NCBI RefSeq assembly: GCF_021729135.1
Contig: NZ_JAJTWW010000004.1
Location: 1 to 64,000 of the forward strand
Origin: Brevibacterium daeguense
GTDB lineage: Bacteria > Actinomycetota > Actinomycetes > Actinomycetales > Brevibacteriaceae
DNA: 64,000 bases
Reading direction: 5' to 3'
Every line of letters starts with the position of its first letter. Position 1 is the first letter of the stretch. Shown here in pieces: positions 1 to 10,258 of this stretch. A model generated the notes under the pieces. The model had not been told where the DNA came from, searched no databases, and was given only the letters and a program-made list of their open reading frames with translations. The translations under genes and the position numbers were made by a program.

Positions 1-1737
1 CCGGGGATTGCGCAGCACCTGCTCGCCGGTGCCCTCCTCCAGCAGCTGCCCCTTGTACAGCACGCCGATCCGGTCCGAGAGCATGTCGACGACGGCCAGG
101 TCGTGGCTGATGAACAGCGCGGCGAAGTGGAACCGCTCCTGCAGCTCCTTGAACAATTCGAGCACCCGCGCCTGCACCGACACGTCCAGCGCCGAGGTCG
201 GCTCGTCGGCGATCAGCAGCTCCGGGTCGAGCGCGATCCCGCGCGCCAGCGAGGCGCGCTGCCGCTGGCCACCGGACAGCTCGTGCGGGAAGCGGGCGGC
301 GTAGTCGCGCGGCAGCTGGACGGCCTCGAGCAGCTCGTAGGTCGCCTGCTTCCGGTCCGCGTCCGACAGCTCCGGCCGGTGGACGTGCAGCGGCTCGGCC
401 ACGCACTCCCCGATCGACAGATGCGGATTGAACGACGCCGCCGGGTCCTGGAACACGAAGCCGATCCGCTTGCGCACCGGCTTGAACTTCTTCTCCTTGA
501 ACCCGACCATCTCGTGGCCGAACACCGACAGCGAACCGCCGGTCGCCCGGGTCAGCCCGGCGATCGCCCGGCCGATCGTGGTCTTGCCGGAGCCGGACTC
601 CCCCACCAGGCCGAACACCTCGCCCGGCCGGATCTCGAAGCTCACCCGGTCCACGGCCCGGAAGTCGTCCTTGCCGAACCCTCCCGGGTACACGATCTCC
701 AGCGCGTTGACGACGACGATCGGCTCCCCGGCCGGACGCTCCGCCGAGGCGGCAGCCGGCCGTGCGGCGACGGGCGCCTCGGGAGCGGGCGACTCTGACA
801 CGGCCACGGCGACCCCGGAACCGGCGGACGCCTCGGAAGCAGCGGGCGCCTCGGGAGCAGCATCCGCCTCGGCGACGATCTCCGTCGTCGACAGGCGCGG
901 GACCGCGGCGAGCAGCGAGCGCGTGTACTCGTGGGACGGATTGGCGAACAGGGTGCGGACGGCGGCGGTCTCGACGAGGTCGCCCCGGTACATCACGGCC
1001 ACGCGGTCGGCGAGGTCGGCGACGACGCCCATGTTGTGGGTGATGAGCACGATCGCGGTGTCCATCCGGTCCCGGAGGTCGCGCAGCAGGTCGAGGATCT
1101 CCGCCTGCACGGTGACGTCGAGGGCGGTGGTGGGCTCGTCGGCGACGATGAGCCTGGCCCCGAGCGCGAGCGCCATCGCGATGACGATCCGCTGCTTCTG
1201 CCCGCCGGAGAACTGGTGCGGGTAGTAGTCGTGGCGCTCGGCGGCGTTCGGGATGCCGACGTTCTCCATCGCCTCGACGACGCGTGCGCGCAGCTCCTTC
1301 TTGCCCAGCCTGGGGTTGTGGGCGCGCAGGCCCTCGGCGATCTGCCAGCCGACGGTGTACACCGGGTTGAGCGCGGTCGAGGGCTCCTGGAACACCATCG
1401 ACACGTCCGAGCCGCGCATCTGCTGCAGCTGCTGATCCGAGGCGGTGAGCACGTCCCGGCCCGACAGCAGGATCGCGCCGTCGGTGGTGGCGGTCTCCGG
1501 GAGCAGGCCGAGGATCGACTTGGCGGTGACGGTCTTGCCGGAGCCGGATTCGCCGACGATCGCGAGCACCTCGCCGGGCGCGACCTCCAGGCTGAGGTCG
1601 TTGACGGCGTGGACGTCGCCGGCGTCGGTGGCGAAGGTGACGTCGAGATCGCGGATGGACAGCAGCGGAGCCGAGGCGCGGGCCGCCGGTGTCGAATCGC
1701 GGACCGCCCCCGAGGCGGTCGTCGGGTCGGAGCTCAT
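1..1737 (-). CDS. Fused dipeptide/oligopeptide ABC transporter ATPase (DppD-DppF type), 3' end cut by window
   Basis: This protein would energise peptide or nickel-type uptake, with two nucleotide-binding domains on one chain. Translating the minus strand gives 579 open codons up to the window edge. The first domain has Walker A GESGSGKT near residue 60 and the signature SGGQKQR near 170. The second has GESGSGKT near residue 380 and SGGQRQR near 480. The domains are joined by an Ala/Glu/Pro-rich linker (about residues 265-345). The ATG overlaps the stop of the upstream permease as ATGA. Most Dpp systems encode D and F separately; the fusion is common in actinobacteria. Only the C-terminal tail is missing. 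Confidence 0.95.
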   Translation of the reverse strand, partial: MSSDPTTASGAVRDSTPAARASAPLLSIRDLDVTFATDAGDVHAVNDLSLEVAPGEVLAIVGESGSGKTVTAKSILGLLPETATTDGAILLSGRDVLTASDQQLQQMRGSDVSMVFQEPSTALNPVYTVGWQIAEGLRAHNPRLGKKELRARVVEAMENVGIPNAAERHDYYPHQFSGGQKQRIVIAMALALGARLIVADEPTTALDVTVQAEILDLLRDLRDRMDTAIVLITHNMGVVADLADRVAVMYRGDLVETAAVRTLFANPSHEYTRSLLAAVPRLSTTEIVAEADAAPEAPAASEASAGSGVAVAVSESPAPEAPVAARPAAASAERPAGEPIVVVNALEIVYPGGFGKDDFRAVDRVSFEIRPGEVFGLVGESGSGKTTIGRAIAGLTRATGGSLSVFGHEMVGFKEKKFKPVRKRIGFVFQDPAASFNPHLSIGECVAEPLHVHRPELSDADRKQATYELLEAVQLPRDYAARFPHELSGGQRQRASLARGIALDPELLIADEPTSALDVSVQARVLELFKELQERFHFAALFISHDLAVVDMLSDRIGVLYKGQLLEEGTGEQVLRNPR

Positions 1738-2867
1738 CGGGTCTCTCCCTTCCGGGATGTGGAGGACGGGGCGTCGGCGGCGCCTGCTGTGCCCTCGGCC
1801 GAGGAATCGGCGAAGGAATCGGCCGAGCGGGCGGGGGCGTCGGCGGCGGCGACCTCCGAGGCGACCGCGGCCGCGGCGGCCTTGCGGCCACGGGCGCGCT
1901 TGCGCACGCGCAGGCGCGGGTCGTTGAGGTCGTTCATCGACTCACCGACGAGGGTGATGCCGAGGACGGTCAGCACGATCGCCAGGCCGGGGAAGATCGC
2001 GGTCCACCAGATGCCGGAGGTGACGTCGGACAGCGCCTTGTTGAGGTCGTAGCCCCACTCCGCGGCCGAGGTCGGCTCGATGCCGAAGCCCAGGAAGCCC
2101 AGGGCGGCCAGGGTGAGGATCGCCTCGGAGGAGTTCAGCGTGAAGATCAGCGGGATGTTGCGGGTGGCATTCTTGTAGATGTGGCGGGTGATGATCCGGA
2201 AGTCGGACTCACCGATCACCTGGGCCGACTCCACGAACGGCTCCGCCTTGAGCCGGACGGTCTCCGCACGCACGACGCGGAAGTACTGCGGGATGAACAC
2301 CACGGTGATCGAGATCGCCGCGGCCATCACGCCGCCGAACACGTTCGACTGCCCGCCGGAGATCACGATCGTCATGACGATGGCCAGCAGCAGAGACGGG
2401 AAGGCGTAGATCGCATCCGCGATGACGACGAGGATCCGGTCGAACCAGCCGCCGATGTAGCCCGACACCAGGCCGAGCGCCACACCCAGGAACAGGGACA
2501 GGACGACGGCGACGATGATGACGAACACCGCCGTGCGGGCACCCCACACGACGCGGGAGAACACGTCGAAGCCGCCCACGGTGGTGCCCCAGATGTGGGC
2601 GGCGCTCGGGGGCTGCTGGGCGCCGAAGGAGCCGGACTCGTCCGACAGCTGCGCGGAGCCGTAGGGGGCGATGAGCGGGGCGAAGATCGCCGTCAGCAGC
2701 AGCACGGCGCAGATCACCAGGCCGCTGACGAGCATCCCGCGCTGCAGTCCGACGGACTGGCGCAGGTGACTGATCACCGGCAGGGACTGCCAGCGCGGCC
2801 GGCTGCTGGCCGGGATGGAGGTGGTGGTGGCGACGGCGGGGGCGTCGGTCGTGGGGTCGTTGCGCAT
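1734..2867 (-). CDS. Peptide ABC transporter permease, DppC/OppC family
   Basis: Inner-membrane permease of the peptide importer. Around six hydrophobic segments follow a roughly 40-residue cytoplasmic lead, and the central EAA-like loop lies near residues 185-235. The 377-residue length exceeds the usual 290-310 because of an Ala/Glu/Ser-rich C-terminal tail (about residues 325-377) that looks disordered. The gene starts at an ATG sharing one base with the stop of the DppB gene (TGATG) and ends overlapping the ATPase start, so translation of B, C and DF is probably coupled. Confidence 0.95.
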   Translation of the reverse strand: MRNDPTTDAPAVATTTSIPASSRPRWQSLPVISHLRQSVGLQRGMLVSGLVICAVLLLTAIFAPLIAPYGSAQLSDESGSFGAQQPPSAAHIWGTTVGGFDVFSRVVWGARTAVFVIIVAVVLSLFLGVALGLVSGYIGGWFDRILVVIADAIYAFPSLLLAIVMTIVISGGQSNVFGGVMAAAISITVVFIPQYFRVVRAETVRLKAEPFVESAQVIGESDFRIITRHIYKNATRNIPLIFTLNSSEAILTLAALGFLGFGIEPTSAAEWGYDLNKALSDVTSGIWWTAIFPGLAIVLTVLGITLVGESMNDLNDPRLRVRKRARGRKAAAAAVASEVAAADAPARSADSFADSSAEGTAGAADAPSSTSRKGETR

Positions 2868-3970
2868 CAGTACCTCACACGCGGGTCGATGAGAGCGGCG
2901 ATGATGTCGACCACGAAGTTGGTCAGCGCGACGATCACGGCCAGCAGGATGACGATGCCCTGGACGGCGACGAAGTCACGCGCGCCCAGGTACTCGGCGA
3001 GCTGGAAGCCCAGCCCCTTCCATTCGAAGGTGGTCTCCGTCAGCACGGCACCGGCGAGCATCAGGGCGATCTGCATGCCCATCACGGTGATGATCGGGAT
3101 GAGAGCCGGCCGGTAGGCGTGCTTGGTGACGAGCCGGAACTCGCTGACGCCTCGGGAGCGGCCGGATTCGATGTACTGGTTGCCGAGCGTGCCGATGAGG
3201 TTGGTGCGGACCAGGCGGAGGAAGGTGCCGCCGGTGAGCAGGCCGAGGGCGACCGCGGGCAGCACCGCGTGCTGGAGGACGTCGCCGGCGGCGTCGAGGT
3301 TGCCGATGCGCAGGGCGTCGATGAAGTAGATGCGGGTGGGGTTGACCACGCCGGACAGCAGCAGCTCGGTCTGGGCGCTGGCGCGGCCGGCGACCGGGAG
3401 GATCGGCCACAGGACGCCGAAGATCAGCTTGAGGATCAGCCCGGCGAAGAACACCGGGGTGGCGTAGCCGAGGATCGCCAGGATGCGCAGGACGGCGTCC
3501 GGCCAGCGGTCGCGGAACTTGGCGGCGACCATGCCCAGCGGGATGCCGACGACGAACGCCACGATGAGGGAGAAGAAGACGAGTTCGAGGGTGGCGGCGC
3601 CGTAGGTGAAGAGGATCTCCGTGACGGGGCGGTTGTCCGACAGCGTGGTGCCGAAGTCGCCGCGCAGCAGGTTGCCCATGTACTCGAAGTACTGGACGAG
3701 GATGGGCCGGTCGTAGCCGGCGGCGGAGACGCGCTCGGCGAGCTGCTCCTTGGTGAGGCGGCCGCCCAGGGCTGCGGTGATCGGGTCACCGGTGATGCGC
3801 ATGAGGAAGAACACCAGCGTGGTGAGGATCCACACCGTCGGGATGATCAGGAGGAACCGGACCAGGATGTACCGGCCCAGACCCGAGCCCTGGCTCTGCT
3901 TGGACGAGGTGGCAGGAGCGTCCGGGACGGGGCCGTCGGCGATTTCCGGGACTTGCACGCTGGCTGTCAT
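2867..3970 (-). CDS. Peptide ABC transporter permease, DppB/OppB family
   Basis: Partner permease of DppC. After a 25-residue polar N-terminus comes the typical first helix (LGRYILVRFLLIIPTVWILT) and the extracytoplasmic segment with DNRPVTEILF. Further membrane helices follow, with the conserved loop near residues 275-300. Length is 367 residues against the usual 310-335. It lies 233 bases downstream of the binding-protein gene, and the spacer contains a strong hairpin. That layout often keeps binding-protein mRNA in excess over permease mRNA. I see no strong Shine-Dalgarno sequence directly before the ATG. Confidence 0.95.
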   Translation of the reverse strand: MTASVQVPEIADGPVPDAPATSSKQSQGSGLGRYILVRFLLIIPTVWILTTLVFFLMRITGDPITAALGGRLTKEQLAERVSAAGYDRPILVQYFEYMGNLLRGDFGTTLSDNRPVTEILFTYGAATLELVFFSLIVAFVVGIPLGMVAAKFRDRWPDAVLRILAILGYATPVFFAGLILKLIFGVLWPILPVAGRASAQTELLLSGVVNPTRIYFIDALRIGNLDAAGDVLQHAVLPAVALGLLTGGTFLRLVRTNLIGTLGNQYIESGRSRGVSEFRLVTKHAYRPALIPIITVMGMQIALMLAGAVLTETTFEWKGLGFQLAEYLGARDFVAVQGIVILLAVIVALTNFVVDIIAALIDPRVRY

Positions 3971-4082
3971 GAGTTCACATTCGCATTGGAGGTTGGGGTG
4001 GCGGGCGCCTGGTGCCGGGGGCGGGGCGCCTCGGCGGGTTCTGGTGCCGGGTGGCGGGGCGCCTCGGCGGCTGCCGCACTGC

Positions 4083-4110
4083 GGGGCGGGTAGGTGTCCC
4101 TACCCGCCCC
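4083..4110. terminator. 12-bp perfect hairpin in the dppA-dppB spacer
   Basis: Two 12-base arms (4083-4094 and 4099-4110) pair perfectly around a 4-base loop. The stem is almost all G/C and no T-run follows on either strand. Placed just 3' of the binding-protein gene, it more likely acts as an attenuating or mRNA-stabilising hairpin than as a full terminator. That role is inferred. Confidence 0.6.
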
Positions 4111-4140
4111 GAGCGGAGGTCACGCTGTCAGCTGGGGGCG

Positions 4141-4190
4141 CGAGGTGCGGCCCGCGGCTGCGGCGCGAGGTGCGGCCCGCGGCTGCGGCG
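4141..4190. repeat. Two copies of a 25-bp tandem repeat after the peptide-binding protein gene
   Basis: The unit beginning CGAGGTGCGGCCCGCGGC starts at 4141 and again at 4166 with no mismatch over the 25-base period. It lies immediately 3' of the dppA-like stop codon. Nearby (4026-4036 and 4059-4069) are two copies of GCGCCTCGGCG. No coding role is seen. Confidence 0.85.
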
Positions 4191-4203
4191 CGACCGGGTT
4201 CGG

Positions 4204-5847
4204 TCACTTGCCGACGAGCGCCAGCCGGAACTGGAAGGACGGGTCGAGGGTGTCCTCGATCCCGGTCACGTCCGAACCGGCGACGGCGATCTGGTTGCCC
4301 TGCAGCAGCGGCAGGGTGGGCAGATCCTCGGCCAGGGTCGTCTGGATCTCCTCGAGGGCCGAGGCGCGCTCGGCCTCATCAGCGATCGAGGCCTGGGCAT
4401 TGAGCTGCTCGTTGAGCTCCTCGTTCGTGTAGTGGTTGGCCAGGAAGCTCGGCGACTCCTCGGTGTTGTAGAAGAACGGCACCAGGTAGTTGTCGGCATC
4501 CGAGTAGTCCGGGAACCAGCCCAGCTGGTACAGCGGGTACACGTCCTTGGTGCGGTCCTCGGCGTACTGGACCCACTCGGTCGACTGCAGGTCGACGGTG
4601 AACAGGCCGCTGGACTCCAGCTGCTCCTTGACCATCGCGTACTCGTCACCCGAGGACGGGCCGTAGTGGTCCGGGCTGTACTGGAGCTTGAGCTCGACGG
4701 GGGTCTCCACGCCGGCGTCCTCGAGGCGCTGCTTGGCCTTGTCGGTGTCCGCACCGCCGTTGCCGTCGCCGTACTCGGGCTTGAGCGGCTCGGCTGCGCC
4801 GGGCAGACCCTCCGGGACGTGGGAGTACAGGGGGCTGTAGGTGCCCTTGTAGACCTGCTCGGCGATCGCCTCGCGGTCGACGGAGTCGGCCATCGCCTGG
4901 CGGACGGCCTTGGCCTTCTCCTCGTCCGGGTTCTCCGACTCGGCGCCGTGCGGCATGGTGTTGAAATTGAACACGACGTAGCGGATCTCGCCGCCGGGGC
5001 CCTCGTGGACGGTCAGGTCGTCCGTGCCCTCCAGGTCCTCGATGTCGGTGGCCGACAGCGAGCGCCAGGCGACGTCGATGGTGCCGGACTGCACGTCGAG
5101 CTTCATGTTGTTGGCGTCGGTGTAGTACCGCATCTGGACCTGGTCGGACTGCGGGGCGCCGAGCGCGCCCTGGTACGCGTCGTTGGCCGCGTAGGAGACC
5201 AGCTCGTTGAACTGGTAGCTGTCGATCTTGTACGGGCCGCCGAACGCGTCGCCGTCGACGATGTCGGTGTCGGCGGTGATCTCCTCAGCGGAGAACACGT
5301 CCTCGTCGACGATCGGACCGGCCGGGCCGGCGAGCACCAGCGGGAAGGTCTGGTCGTTCTCACGGGTCAGGTTGAAGACCACGGTGGTGTCGTCCGGGGT
5401 CTCCACGGACTCGAGGCCGCCGAGCAGCGAGGAGGGACCGTTCGGGTCCTGGATCGCCTTCTGGCGGTCGAAGCTGAACTTGACGTCCGAGGAGGTCAGC
5501 TCGTTGCCGTTGGAGAAGGTCAGGCCGTCCTTGAGCTTGACCTCGTACTTGTTCGGCTCGGTGAAGTCGGCGGACTCGGCGATCTCCGGCTGGGTCTCCG
5601 CGGTGCCCGGCTTGTAGCTCAGCAGGAACGGGAACACCTGCGTCATGACGAAGAAGGAGCCGTTGTCGTAGGAGCCGGCCGGGTCGAGCACGGTGACCTT
5701 GTCGGTGGTGCCGACGGTAAGGGCTCCGCTGCCGTCTCCGGTCTCCCCGCCGCCACCGCCGGTGTCCGAGGTGGTGCATGCAGTGAGCGTCAGAGCCGCG
5801 GCGCCCAGGGCACCGACGGCTTTGAGAAGCGCACGTGAACGAATCAT
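4204..5847 (-). CDS. Peptide ABC transporter substrate-binding lipoprotein (family 5)
   Basis: Extracellular solute-binding protein that delivers peptides or similar ligands to the DppBC-DF transporter. The N-terminus is a lipoprotein signal peptide with lipobox LTAC (Cys24) followed by a Ser/Gly/Asp linker. The rest is a full-length SBP_bac_5 fold (547 residues), including DVKFSFDRQ near 120, which resembles the family signature. The ATG at 5847 has an AAAGGAC ribosome-binding site. It is the first gene of a dppA-B-C-DF operon. The ligand cannot be read from sequence. Confidence 0.95.
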   Translation of the reverse strand: MIRSRALLKAVGALGAAALTLTACTTSDTGGGGGETGDGSGALTVGTTDKVTVLDPAGSYDNGSFFVMTQVFPFLLSYKPGTAETQPEIAESADFTEPNKYEVKLKDGLTFSNGNELTSSDVKFSFDRQKAIQDPNGPSSLLGGLESVETPDDTTVVFNLTRENDQTFPLVLAGPAGPIVDEDVFSAEEITADTDIVDGDAFGGPYKIDSYQFNELVSYAANDAYQGALGAPQSDQVQMRYYTDANNMKLDVQSGTIDVAWRSLSATDIEDLEGTDDLTVHEGPGGEIRYVVFNFNTMPHGAESENPDEEKAKAVRQAMADSVDREAIAEQVYKGTYSPLYSHVPEGLPGAAEPLKPEYGDGNGGADTDKAKQRLEDAGVETPVELKLQYSPDHYGPSSGDEYAMVKEQLESSGLFTVDLQSTEWVQYAEDRTKDVYPLYQLGWFPDYSDADNYLVPFFYNTEESPSFLANHYTNEELNEQLNAQASIADEAERASALEEIQTTLAEDLPTLPLLQGNQIAVAGSDVTGIEDTLDPSFQFRLALVGK

Positions 5848-6065
5848 GAATAGTCCTTTACTTGGAGGAACTCAGCTGTGAGTCACCGACACCCTAGACC
5901 TACCCACAGGTAACACTGGCCGGATATTGAGATTATTCTGATTTTCGATACCGAATCGTTGCATAACTGGGTTGCGTGGGGGTGGTGTTGTGGCGGGGAG
6001 TCTGCAGTTCGATCCCGAGTTGGCGCGAGCATGGCGCGGGTCTTTTACCGGGGGCGTGGGGCTGT

Positions 6066-6071
6066 TAGGAT
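6066..6071 (+). promoter_or_regulatory. Possible -10 element (TAGGAT) for the acidic lipoprotein gene
   Basis: TAGGAT at 6066-6071 is preceded, at a 17-base gap, by TTTTAC (6043-6048), a weak -35 match. The AT-rich island at 5930-5970 between the divergent genes may hold the promoter for the peptide operon, but no clear hexamer pair is visible there. Confidence 0.35.
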
Positions 6072-6104
6072 CACGGCCCACCAAGCTCGAGCAGGAGGCC
6101 GATG

Positions 6105-6977
6105 ATGCTACGAGAACTCGTCTCCTCGATATGTCTGCTCGGTCTGCTCGGCAGCGCCAGCGCCTGCTCCATCGTTGCAGCCCCCGACCAACAGAACGCG
6201 GACCAGCAAAGCTCGAATTCGGACGAGTCCGGACCGGCGGAGTCGGGGCCGGAGTCAGGTTCGGGGTCGGAGTCAGGGTCGGAGCCGGCGAACGATGACG
6301 ATGCCGGAAACCCGCAGAGCCCCGTTGAGAACGCTCCCCCAGAGAATCCGGTCGACAGCGCCGAATCCGCAGAGGAGAACGCGGCGAATCCGGAGCTCCC
6401 CGAAGAACCGCCGGAGGACGCGTTCGACTCCTATGACGGAGAGATTGCCGCGCCTCAGAACGAGCAGCTGGAGTACACGTCGACCGCCGAGGATTGGTGG
6501 GCGGACGACTACTGCCATTACTTCATCGAGGATGGGATCACGTACGGCGACCTCTGCATCAGCCAATGGGCTCCTGACTACTACCTCGTTCACGAGTACG
6601 ACCCCGGCCAGCCGAGCAACCATGGGACCGTGCTCATGCAGTACTACACCAACGTTCCGGCGGGGTTCGTGATGTACCGAGATTGGACGGATCCGGCCCT
6701 GGCTGGCTTCCCGGAGGTCATGTGGCTCTATCATCCGGCAGATCCGGCATCGGCCAATCCGGAGAACTTCTGGGTCGTGATGAACGACGGCAGCAGTTAC
6801 ACCCTCGCCTATATCCAGGCGCTGGTCGCCAGCGCGGCGGAGAGCGGAGGCGGAGCCGGCCCTGGCCAACAGCAGTCCGGGCTTCCGGCCTGGGATCCGG
6901 CATTCATGCCGATCAATCAGCTGGCACTTGATCTGATCAGCAAGAACATCCAGAACACCAACCCTGGCATCTACTGA
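6105..6977 (+). CDS. Unknown secreted acidic lipoprotein
   Basis: I do not recognise this family. The predicted protein starts with a short hydrophobic signal ending SASAC, a plausible lipobox with Cys21 if the second ATG is used. AGGAGG at 6093-6098 is 6 bases from that ATG and only 3 from the first ATG at 6102. Residues about 25-115 are a Glu/Ser/Pro/Asn-rich linker, as if spanning the cell wall. Residues 120-290 form an aromatic-rich domain with two cysteines (DDYCHYF and GDLCIS) that could form a disulfide, and a Gly/Gln stretch near 250. It stands alone, divergent from the peptide operon. Confidence 0.75.
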   Translation: MLRELVSSICLLGLLGSASACSIVAAPDQQNADQQSSNSDESGPAESGPESGSGSESGSEPANDDDAGNPQSPVENAPPENPVDSAESAEENAANPELPEEPPEDAFDSYDGEIAAPQNEQLEYTSTAEDWWADDYCHYFIEDGITYGDLCISQWAPDYYLVHEYDPGQPSNHGTVLMQYYTNVPAGFVMYRDWTDPALAGFPEVMWLYHPADPASANPENFWVVMNDGSSYTLAYIQALVASAAESGGGAGPGQQQSGLPAWDPAFMPINQLALDLISKNIQNTNPGIY

Positions 6978-7149
6978 TCAGACCTCAGAGAGGGTCCTCC
7001 CCCGTGGGATTTCTCGGGCCTGGGTGCATCTCAATACAACGCGCGGTCACTTTTCGTCGACATCTGTTCGATCCTCGACGAAAAGCAACCGCGCGATGGA
7101 GCCTGCAGATGCAGTTGCAGACTCTGGATCCGCTGCTTCAGCGCGTGCC

Positions 7150-8172
<1,023 letters not shown>

Positions 8173-8323
8173 TTCGTCTCCTCATTCAACCGGTGCCGCT
8201 CTCTGTCGTGGCAGCACACTCGAGTTCCGCTTCGATATTTTCATGTCCGCACCGGGTGTGCCAGTTATCGCCGTGGGCGCGGCTTGGGTGTGGGAGGGGC
8301 GGCTCCTGGGCGGTGGGGGGGCC

Positions 8324-8512
8324 GGCAGGAGGGCCGCCTTGTGGCGCGGCAGGAGGGCCGCCTTGTGTCGCGGCAGGAGGGCTTGCCGGAGACGGTCATC
8401 GGGTTGCGCGGCAGGAGGGCTTGCCGGAGACGGTCATCGGGTCGCGCGGCTGGAGTGCTCGGCGGGCACAGTCATCGGGTCGCGCGACTGGAGTGCTCGG
8501 CAGGCACGTCGT
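8324..8512. repeat. Tandem array: two 24-bp units, then three 38-bp units and a partial one
   Basis: Units of 24 bases begin at 8324 and 8348 (core GGCAGGAGGGCCGCCTTGTG). Units of 38 bases begin at 8372, 8410 and 8448, with a decayed unit at 8486; they share GGCAGGAGGGC and GGTCATCGGGT. The array runs into the 3' end of the YrhK-like gene, so the last units encode its final residues and stop. Read on the minus strand, each 38-base unit repeats the gene's terminal ACCCGATGA with its stop codon. Confidence 0.85.
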
Positions 8513-8885
8513 CAGCGAGGGCGTCTTCGTCGTCGATGGGCGCGTGTTCGCCGTGTGCGGGGCCGTGTTCGTCGTCATCTGTCAGTTCCTCGAAGTCGCC
8601 CGGTCCCTCCGGGGCTTCTGCGGCCAGGTGATCGATCCGGTTCAACCGGGCCAGCCAGATCTCGCGGACTATGCGAATGCTGGGTTTGGTCGCGAAGAAG
8701 ATCGACCCGACCAGGAAGCAGACGGTTCCGGCCATCTTCGTCTGCTCGGAGAAGAACAGGATGCTTCCGATGACGAACAGGAACGCAGCGAGGAAGTCCA
8801 CGGCGGTGTGCAGGATCTCGAACTTCGCGTAGCGCTGAGCCTGCTGTGGTGTGATCTGGCGGTCACGGGGATCGAAGAATCTCAA
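8472..8885 (-). CDS. Small membrane protein with YrhK-like domain
   Basis: A 137-residue protein of unknown cellular role. After a short start (FFDPRDRQITPQQAQRYAKF) come two hydrophobic segments (about residues 27-45 and 52-70) and a conserved basic stretch PSIRIVREIWLARLNR, as in YrhK-family proteins. The tail (about 85-137) is acidic and histidine-containing. I chose the TTG at 8885, which follows GAGAGGA by about 8 bases; a longer open frame upstream has repeat-derived composition and is unlikely to be translated. The C-terminal residues come from a tandem repeat array. Confidence 0.7.
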   Translation of the reverse strand: MRFFDPRDRQITPQQAQRYAKFEILHTAVDFLAAFLFVIGSILFFSEQTKMAGTVCFLVGSIFFATKPSIRIVREIWLARLNRIDHLAAEAPEGPGDFEELTDDDEHGPAHGEHAPIDDEDALADDVPAEHSSRATR

Positions 8886-9274
8886 GGTGCATCCTCTCTC
8901 GTCGGGCAGGGGTGGAGCACTCGACCGCCCGGCTCGCTCGGTGACGTCCACGGCGGCCAACCGGTCAACTGGCCGAGGCGCGTCGGCGAACATCCGGCCA
9001 ACTGGGCAACCGCCTCGGTAGGGCAACGGGCCAACCGCCTCGGCGGGGAACTGACTAACCGCCTCGGCGAACATCCGGCCAGGTGGCCGACCACCTCGGC
9101 GACTATCCGGTCAGCTCGCCGGGTCGCCCTGACCGAACGCGTCCTTGGCCTTCTCCGCGATCTGGCCCATCTCCAGCCGGCCCATGAGTGGACCAGCGCA
9201 AGTCGTTGCGATGTGATTGCGGTGATTCCACCGTAGGTCGAGATGCCGTGAAATGACAAGTCGTCTTGTCGGGT
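8886..9274. repeat. Gene-free stretch with degenerate ~25-bp repeats
   Basis: This 389-base interval contains no supported gene. Between about 8960 and 9120 an imperfect motif resembling CCAACCGCCTCGGCGAACATCC recurs, with its CCTCGG core near 9013, 9038, 9062 and 9094, so spacing is 24-32 bases. A sharper promoter or terminator was not seen. Confidence 0.65.
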
Positions 9275-10258
9275 TCATGCTTCCGGCTGGGTCTCGAGCA
9301 CGTTGGGAAGCTCGGTGACGGGGCTGAGTGTCACGTCACGGATCTTCCAGTCCAGGTCGAACAGTTGGCGCCGCACTGCCTCCAGGTTCTCGGGCGTCGC
9401 AGCACCGGGAGTTTCCGGCACCAGGAACCCTTCGACGTGGAAAACCTGTCCTTCGTCGCGGATCCGTGCCGCAGCGGAGCGAACCCAGTCCACCTGCTGC
9501 AAGTGTGCATCGACCTCGTCCACGAGAGGGTGAGTGTGCTTGCTGTCGAAGGTGGTGGGACGAGCGTCGATGAGCCCGGCCACCGCCGCCCGCAGGTTCC
9601 CGATCCCGTCCTTGAGGATCGATGTGGCGATGATGATCGCGGCGGCCGCGTCCGCCCACCACCAGCCCAGGCCGATCCCGGCGACGCCGACCAACGCGGA
9701 CAGGGAGGTCATCCAGTCCGCCTTGTTCATGTCGGCGTCGGCGTAGAGCACCTTGTTGTGCAGTTGAGGGGCGAGTTTGAGCTTCATCCGGCCCAGGATG
9801 ATCGGCGGGATGGCAGTGACGACCATCGCGGCCATCATCAACCACCCCATCCAGATCGTGGTGCCGAGCACCTGGATGCCGCCGATCGTGGGGTGTTCGA
9901 TTCGAATGAGCTTGAGCGCAGAGTCCCCGATGAGGATCGCTCCCATCACCACCAAGGCGGTAGCCGCGACGACGTGGGAGATCCCGATGGCCCGGTGGTA
10001 GCCGAACGGATGCTTGGCGTCGGCCGGACGGCGGGTGACCCGAACCCCGATGAGGAAGGCGATCGGCGGAATGAAGGAGAGCATGTCCTCGATCCAGGCG
10101 GTCTTCATCGCCTGGGAATTGCCCATCGCCAGATAGACGATGATCACGATCCCCACGAGCACCGCGATGGTGATCCACTCCAGCCGCACGGCCTTGCGCA
10201 TCACCTCGGCGACGTCCGCGGGCATGTGCTCGGTGTCGCGGCTGCGCTCGGCGCTCAT
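9275..10258 (-). CDS. Cation diffusion facilitator family metal exporter
   Basis: Membrane antiporter that exports divalent metal such as zinc, cobalt or iron in exchange for protons. The 327-residue protein has about six transmembrane segments, the loop HPFGYHR near 103-109 and the metal-site helix with DADMNKADWMTSL near 193-205. A roughly 100-residue cytoplasmic C-terminal domain follows, with HTHPLVDEVDAH near 243-254. Its start overlaps the stop of the upstream lipoprotein gene as ATGA. Metal specificity cannot be assigned from sequence alone. Confidence 0.92.
   Translation of the reverse strand: MSAERSRDTEHMPADVAEVMRKAVRLEWITIAVLVGIVIIVYLAMGNSQAMKTAWIEDMLSFIPPIAFLIGVRVTRRPADAKHPFGYHRAIGISHVVAATALVVMGAILIGDSALKLIRIEHPTIGGIQVLGTTIWMGWLMMAAMVVTAIPPIILGRMKLKLAPQLHNKVLYADADMNKADWMTSLSALVGVAGIGLGWWWADAAAAIIIATSILKDGIGNLRAAVAGLIDARPTTFDSKHTHPLVDEVDAHLQQVDWVRSAAARIRDEGQVFHVEGFLVPETPGAATPENLEAVRRQLFDLDWKIRDVTLSPVTELPNVLETQPEA

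Noticed and set aside
4012..5838. A 608-codon plus-strand frame opposite the peptide-binding protein gene
   Set aside because: Antisense shadow; the minus-strand protein has a lipobox and family 5 motifs.
5998..6030. Possible tRNA T-arm (GTTCGATCCC)
   Set aside because: No acceptor, D or anticodon stems can be drawn around it.
8886..9074. N-terminal extension of the YrhK-like gene
   Set aside because: The open frame continues upstream, but its sequence is the translated degenerate repeat and a ribosome-binding site precedes the TTG at 8885.
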